From Actinomycetota bacterium (lineage in GTDB: Bacteria; Actinomycetota; Acidimicrobiia; IMCC26256; PALSA-610): DNA of 15,772 nt. A model generated the notes under the pieces. That model ran no database searches. It was not told the DNA's origin and worked only from the letters and a program-made list of their open reading frames with translations. Made by a program: the position numbers and the translations under genes. How positions within the stretch are numbered: position 1 is the stretch's first letter; each line of letters starts with the position of its first letter. Of this stretch, positions 12,481 to 15,772 are shown in pieces. The stretch is from NCBI GenBank assembly GCA_030839005.1, contig JAUZEM010000379.1, positions 1-15,772 of the forward strand. The letters run 5' to 3'.

Positions 12481-13098
12481 GTGAATTCAACTGACCGCGT
12501 GCCCGCGTCGGCGCTCGAGCTGGACGACGACCGTGAAGCTCACGGGCTCCGGGTGGTCGACGCCCGCCATGCCGGCGAAGTGTTCGAACGAGCTCGGCTC
12601 GTCGACGTCGACCTGGTGCGCTGTGACCTGTCGGGTTGCGACTTCTCCGAATCGGTCTGGCAGAGAGTGACGCTCGTCGACTGCCGCGCGTCGGCGATCG
12701 AGCTGCCGCAGGCGCACCTGCGTCACGTGACATTCGAGGCCTGCAAGCTGGACGACGCGAACTTCCGGCTCGCCAAGTTCGAGCACGTCCGGTTCGACGG
12801 ATCGGCGCTCTTCGGCGCCGAGCTCATCGGCGCCCGGCTCGACGATCTCACCTTCGACGGAAGCGATCTGGCCGGCGCCGACTTCTCGAACGCGAGATGC
12901 TCCGCGGTCGACCTGCGCGGCGCCCGGCTCGACGGTCTGCGCGGCATGGCCTCGCTTGCCGGAGCGACGATCGGTGTCGACCAGCTGCTCGGCCTCGCGC
13001 CCGCGCTCGCGCAGGCGCTCGGGCTGCACGTGAGCTCCGACCAGAGGGAGACGACAGCGAAGCGACCGGAGGGAGTGGAGCGTGGAGTCGACCCATGA
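12481..13098 (+). CDS. Pentapeptide-repeat protein (Qnr/MfpA-like solenoid)
   Basis: A 205-residue protein. From residue 35 to 154 every fifth residue is a core position filled by Phe, Leu, Trp, Ala or Cys, without a break: 24 pentads, for example LSGCD, LDDAN, LFGAE, LAGAD, FSNAR and LRGAR. At four pentads per turn this is six full coils of a right-handed quadrilateral beta-helix. The following GVDQLLGLAPALAQALGL is a helix suited to capping or dimer formation. Qnr and MfpA proteins with this fold mimic DNA and bind gyrase; many other pentapeptide proteins have no known job, so that role is inference. The GTG at 12481 is chosen as the last start before the conserved region; no Shine-Dalgarno. 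The last 17 codons are encoded by a copy of a dispersed purine-rich element (13047-13096). Confidence 0.88.
   Translation: MNSTDRVPASALELDDDREAHGLRVVDARHAGEVFERARLVDVDLVRCDLSGCDFSESVWQRVTLVDCRASAIELPQAHLRHVTFEACKLDDANFRLAKFEHVRFDGSALFGAELIGARLDDLTFDGSDLAGADFSNARCSAVDLRGARLDGLRGMASLAGATIGVDQLLGLAPALAQALGLHVSSDQRETTAKRPEGVERGVDP
13047..13096 (+). repeat. Dispersed 50-bp purine-rich element, copy 2
   Basis: It aligns by eye to the minus strand of 3999-4048 with roughly 40 identical positions and several one-base gaps. It begins inside the pentapeptide-repeat gene and ends two bases before that gene's end, so it supplies the C-terminal RETTAKRPEG and following residues. Both copies end in CGACCCAT and both run in the direction of the adjacent gene. 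Confidence 0.6.
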
Positions 13099-13149
13099 AA
13101 AAGGACGTGGGGCCGAATATGCGTTCGCCGAATCGATCCTCCGCACCGC

Positions 13150-13155
13150 TAGAAT
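13150..13155 (+). promoter_or_regulatory. Candidate -10 element for gltB
   Basis: TAGAAT is the best -10 match in the 143-bp gap before gltB. It would start transcription near 13162 and leave a leader of about 80 nt. No convincing -35 was seen at 16-18 bp spacing. Confidence 0.45.
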
Positions 13156-13241
13156 CGCGGTGCTCCGCCACGGGCCAATGTTGTCCCGCGGTGGCCAGGT
13201 CCCGACTGGAGCTGACCGCCCGAACCGAGGATGACGCCGTA

Positions 13242-15772
13242 GTGGCTGATCGCGAGCTACCCCCGCTGTACGACCCCCGATTCGAGCACGACGCGTGCGG
13301 CGTCGGCTTCGTGGTCGACGTGAAGGGCCGCAAGAGCCACGCCATCGTCGACGAGGCGCTCACCGCCGTCTGTTGCCTGAACCACCGGGGCGCGGCCGGC
13401 GCGGAGCCCGATACCGGCGACGGCGCCGGCATCTTGGTGCAGACGCCCGACAGCTTCTACCGGGCGACCGTCGGCTTCGCCTTACCGCCCGCGGGCGCCT
13501 ACGCGACCGGCATCGCGTTCGTCCCCGTCGACCGGGTCGACGCCACGACCGACGCGGTCGCCAAGGTCCTCGCCGACGAGGGCTTCGCGGTGCTGGGCTG
13601 GCGCGCGGTCCCGGTCGACACGGACCAGCCCGGTGCGTCGGCGCGTGAGTTGATGCCCGCGTTCGTGCAGGTGTTCGTGGCGAAGAACGGTCTGGTCGGC
13701 GACGAGCTCGAACGGCACGTCTACCTCGCGCGCAAGCGCATCGAGCACGAGACCGAGGCGTACTTCGCGTCGCTCAGCGGGCGGGTCGTGGTGTACAAGG
13801 GGATGCTCACGCCCGACCAGCTCAAAGCGTTCTACCCCGACCTACGCGATCAGCGATTCGAGAGCGCCCTCGCACTCGTGCACTCGCGCTTCAGCACGAA
13901 CACGTTTCCGAGCTGGCCGCTCGCGCACCCCTACCGGATGCTCGCCCACAACGGTGAGATCAACACGGTCCAGGGCAACGAGAACTGGATGCGCGCCCGT
14001 GAGGGTGTGATGACGAGCGACGTGCTCGCGGGCGATCTCGAGCGCGCCTTCCCGATCTGCACGCCCGGGGCCTCGGACACCGCCCGCTTCGACGAGGCGC
14101 TCGAGCTCCTCAACCTCGCCGGTCGTCCGCTCCACCACGCGATCTTGATGATGATCCCCGAGGCGTGGGAGAACCACGAGAGCATGGATGCGCCGCGCAA
14201 GGCGTTCTATCGCTACCACGCGGCGCTGATGGAGCCGTGGGACGGCCCGGCCTCCATCGCGTTCAGCGACGGCACGGTGATCGGCGCGGTGCTCGATCGG
14301 AACGGTCTCCGGCCGTCGCGCTACTGGGTCACCGACGACGACCGCGTCATCATGGCCAGCGAAGTCGGCGTGCTCGACGTCGATCCGGCGAAGATCGTGA
14401 GGAAGGGTCGGTTGGAGCCGGGAAAGATCTTTCTCGTCGACACCGCGCAGGGGCGCATCATCCCCGACGAGGAGATCAAGTCCGATCTCGCCGCGCAGCG
14501 CCCGTACCAGCAGTGGCTCGACGATGGGCTCGTGCACCTCGACGACCTGCCGCCCCAGTTCCCACTCGTACCGCAGCACAGCTCCGCGGTGCAGCAGCAG
14601 CGCATGTTCGGGTACACCGAAGAGGACCTGCGCCTGATCATCGCTCCGATGGCCCGCAACGCGGTCGAGTCGCTCGGCTCGATGGGGACGGACACGCCCG
14701 TGCCCGTGTTGTCCGACCGTCCCCGAATGCTGTACGAGTACTTCAAGCAGCTGTTCGCGCAGGTCACGAACCCGCCGCTCGACGCCAACTTCGAGGTGCT
14801 CGTCACGTCGCTGAATTCGGCGCTCGGCCCCGAGGGCAACCTGCTCGAACCGACGCCGGAATCGTGCCGCCAGATCGTGTGTCCGACGCCGATCCTCACC
14901 AACGAGGAGCTGGCCAAGCTGCGCTACATCGACGACACCGACTCCGCGGTACCGGGGTTCACGCCCTTCTCGGTTTGGTGCCACTACCCGGTCGCCGAGG
15001 GTGGCGACGGACTGCGCATGGCGATCGACAACGTGCGGACGCAGGTGAGCGACGCGATCGCGAGCGGCGCCAACCTCGTGATCCTCTCCGACCGTTATGC
15101 CGACGCGGAGAACGCGCCCATCCCCGCACTGCTCATCACGGCCGCGGTGCACCACCATCTCGTGCGCGAGAAGACGCGTACCCGCGTCGGGCTCGTCGTC
15201 GAGACGGGCGAGGCGCGCGAGGTGCACCACTTCGCGTTGTTGTTGGGCTACGGCGCGGGCGCCATCAACCCGTACCTCGCCTTCGACACCATCCGCGACC
15301 TGTGCCGCGAAGGCGTGTTGAGCGGGATGACCGAACGCAAGGCCGTCAAGAACTACGTGAAGGCCGCGGGCAAGGGCATCCTCAAGGTGATGTCGAAGAT
15401 GGGAATCTCCACCGTCGCGTCCTACACCGGCGCCCAGATCTTCGAGGCGGTCGGTCTGCAGAAAGCGCTCATCGACGAGTACTTCACCGGCACGGCGTCG
15501 CGCATCGAGGGCATCGACCTCGACGTGATCGCCGAGGAGGTCGCGCGGCGGCACAACATCGCGTATCCCGACCGGCCCGGCGAGCTCGCGCACCGAGAGC
15601 TGACCGTCGGCGGCGAGTACCAGTGGCGCCGAGAGGGCGAGTACCACCTCTTCAACCCGGAGACGGTCTTCCGCCTCCAGCACGCGACCCGCGCGAAGCG
15701 CTACGACATCTTCAAGTCGTATACCCAGCGGATCGACGAGCAGAGCAAGCGCCTCTGCACGCTCCGCGGGTT
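13242..15772 (+). CDS. gltB: Glutamate synthase large (alpha) subunit, 3'-truncated by window edge
   Basis: The frame runs without a stop to the last base, giving about 843 of an expected 1,500 residues. The enzyme makes two glutamates from glutamine and 2-oxoglutarate in ammonia assimilation; with the small subunit it uses NADPH. Seen: the class II glutamine amidotransferase domain, whose catalytic cysteine is Cys19 in FEHDACGVGF, exposed after removal of an 18-residue propeptide. HSRFSTNTFPSW (214-225), MLAHNGEINTVQGNENW and PGASDTARFDEAL are glutaminase signatures. The central domain follows (RPRMLYEYFKQLFAQVTNPP, LGPEGNLLEP), then the start of the FMN/synthase region. The Fe-S and C-terminal beta-helix parts lie beyond the edge. 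GTG 13242 is chosen for the normal propeptide length with GAGG 11 nt upstream; GTG 13191 is also in frame. A gltD would be expected downstream. Confidence 0.96.
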   Translation, partial: MADRELPPLYDPRFEHDACGVGFVVDVKGRKSHAIVDEALTAVCCLNHRGAAGAEPDTGDGAGILVQTPDSFYRATVGFALPPAGAYATGIAFVPVDRVDATTDAVAKVLADEGFAVLGWRAVPVDTDQPGASARELMPAFVQVFVAKNGLVGDELERHVYLARKRIEHETEAYFASLSGRVVVYKGMLTPDQLKAFYPDLRDQRFESALALVHSRFSTNTFPSWPLAHPYRMLAHNGEINTVQGNENWMRAREGVMTSDVLAGDLERAFPICTPGASDTARFDEALELLNLAGRPLHHAILMMIPEAWENHESMDAPRKAFYRYHAALMEPWDGPASIAFSDGTVIGAVLDRNGLRPSRYWVTDDDRVIMASEVGVLDVDPAKIVRKGRLEPGKIFLVDTAQGRIIPDEEIKSDLAAQRPYQQWLDDGLVHLDDLPPQFPLVPQHSSAVQQQRMFGYTEEDLRLIIAPMARNAVESLGSMGTDTPVPVLSDRPRMLYEYFKQLFAQVTNPPLDANFEVLVTSLNSALGPEGNLLEPTPESCRQIVCPTPILTNEELAKLRYIDDTDSAVPGFTPFSVWCHYPVAEGGDGLRMAIDNVRTQVSDAIASGANLVILSDRYADAENAPIPALLITAAVHHHLVREKTRTRVGLVVETGEAREVHHFALLLGYGAGAINPYLAFDTIRDLCREGVLSGMTERKAVKNYVKAAGKGILKVMSKMGISTVASYTGAQIFEAVGLQKALIDEYFTGTASRIEGIDLDVIAEEVARRHNIAYPDRPGELAHRELTVGGEYQWRREGEYHLFNPETVFRLQHATRAKRYDIFKSYTQRIDEQSKRLCTLRG

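Noticed and set aside
13842..15683. A 613-codon open frame on the minus strand
   Set aside because: It is antisense to gltB, whose protein is unmistakable on the plus strand. The antisense product is His/Arg/Asp/Val-rich without any domain, as expected from the third-base GC bias of the real gene.
1..15772. Defence island, prophage, transposon or CRISPR array
   Set aside because: No nuclease, integrase, transposase, toxin-antitoxin pair or spaced repeat was found on either strand. The genes are metabolic or maintenance genes, so no new multi-gene system is claimed.

Overview
The window is a very GC-rich stretch of a bacterial chromosome. GTG starts are frequent and genes are packed tightly on both strands. 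A mycothiol-enzyme-like DinB family protein, an HU protein with a Lys/Ala-rich tail, many starts without a ribosome binding site, and small proteins of an actinobacterial type together point to an actinobacterium. My best guess is an uncultured member of Acidimicrobiia; this is inferred from family resemblance, not from a marker gene. No rRNA, tRNA, CRISPR array, phage or transposase gene was seen.

Layout. Bases 1-3990 (+) hold a likely three-gene run: a 5'-truncated two-domain class III CoA-transferase, an MFS exporter and a mycothiol-dependent-enzyme-like protein. Bases 3999-5088 (-) hold an acetylpolyamine amidohydrolase of the histone deacetylase superfamily. Bases 5139-6357 (+) hold a thiamine-binding MTH1187-family protein, a 68-residue conserved-type small protein and an Sfp-type phosphopantetheinyl transferase. 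An AlkB-like oxygenase (6329-6988, -) overlaps that transferase tail-to-tail. A 98-residue unknown protein (7029-7325, +) and a six-helix membrane protein (7508-8164, +) follow. Next come a MenC-like enolase-superfamily enzyme (8219-9325, -) and HU (9401-9790, -), a SpoU-family RNA methyltransferase (9932-10744, +), and an ABC-F ATPase (10719-12383, -) divergent from a pentapeptide-repeat protein (12481-13098, +). The large subunit of glutamate synthase (13242 to the edge, +) runs off the window.

The genes are mostly core or semi-core metabolism and maintenance rather than one pathway. I see no complete undescribed multi-gene system. The most unexpected signals are not genes. (1) Two diverged copies of a roughly 50-bp purine-rich element lie at 3999-4048 and 13047-13096. 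Each sits at the 3' end of a gene in the same orientation as that gene, and one copy encodes the gene's last residues. (2) A TANNN(T) hexamer lies exactly 6 or 7 nt upstream of at least five start codons that lack a Shine-Dalgarno sequence, which implies leaderless transcription. (3) An exact 13-bp tandem repeat precedes the membrane protein gene. (4) An ABC-F ribosome-protection-like ATPase is divergent from a pentapeptide solenoid of the Qnr/MfpA kind.
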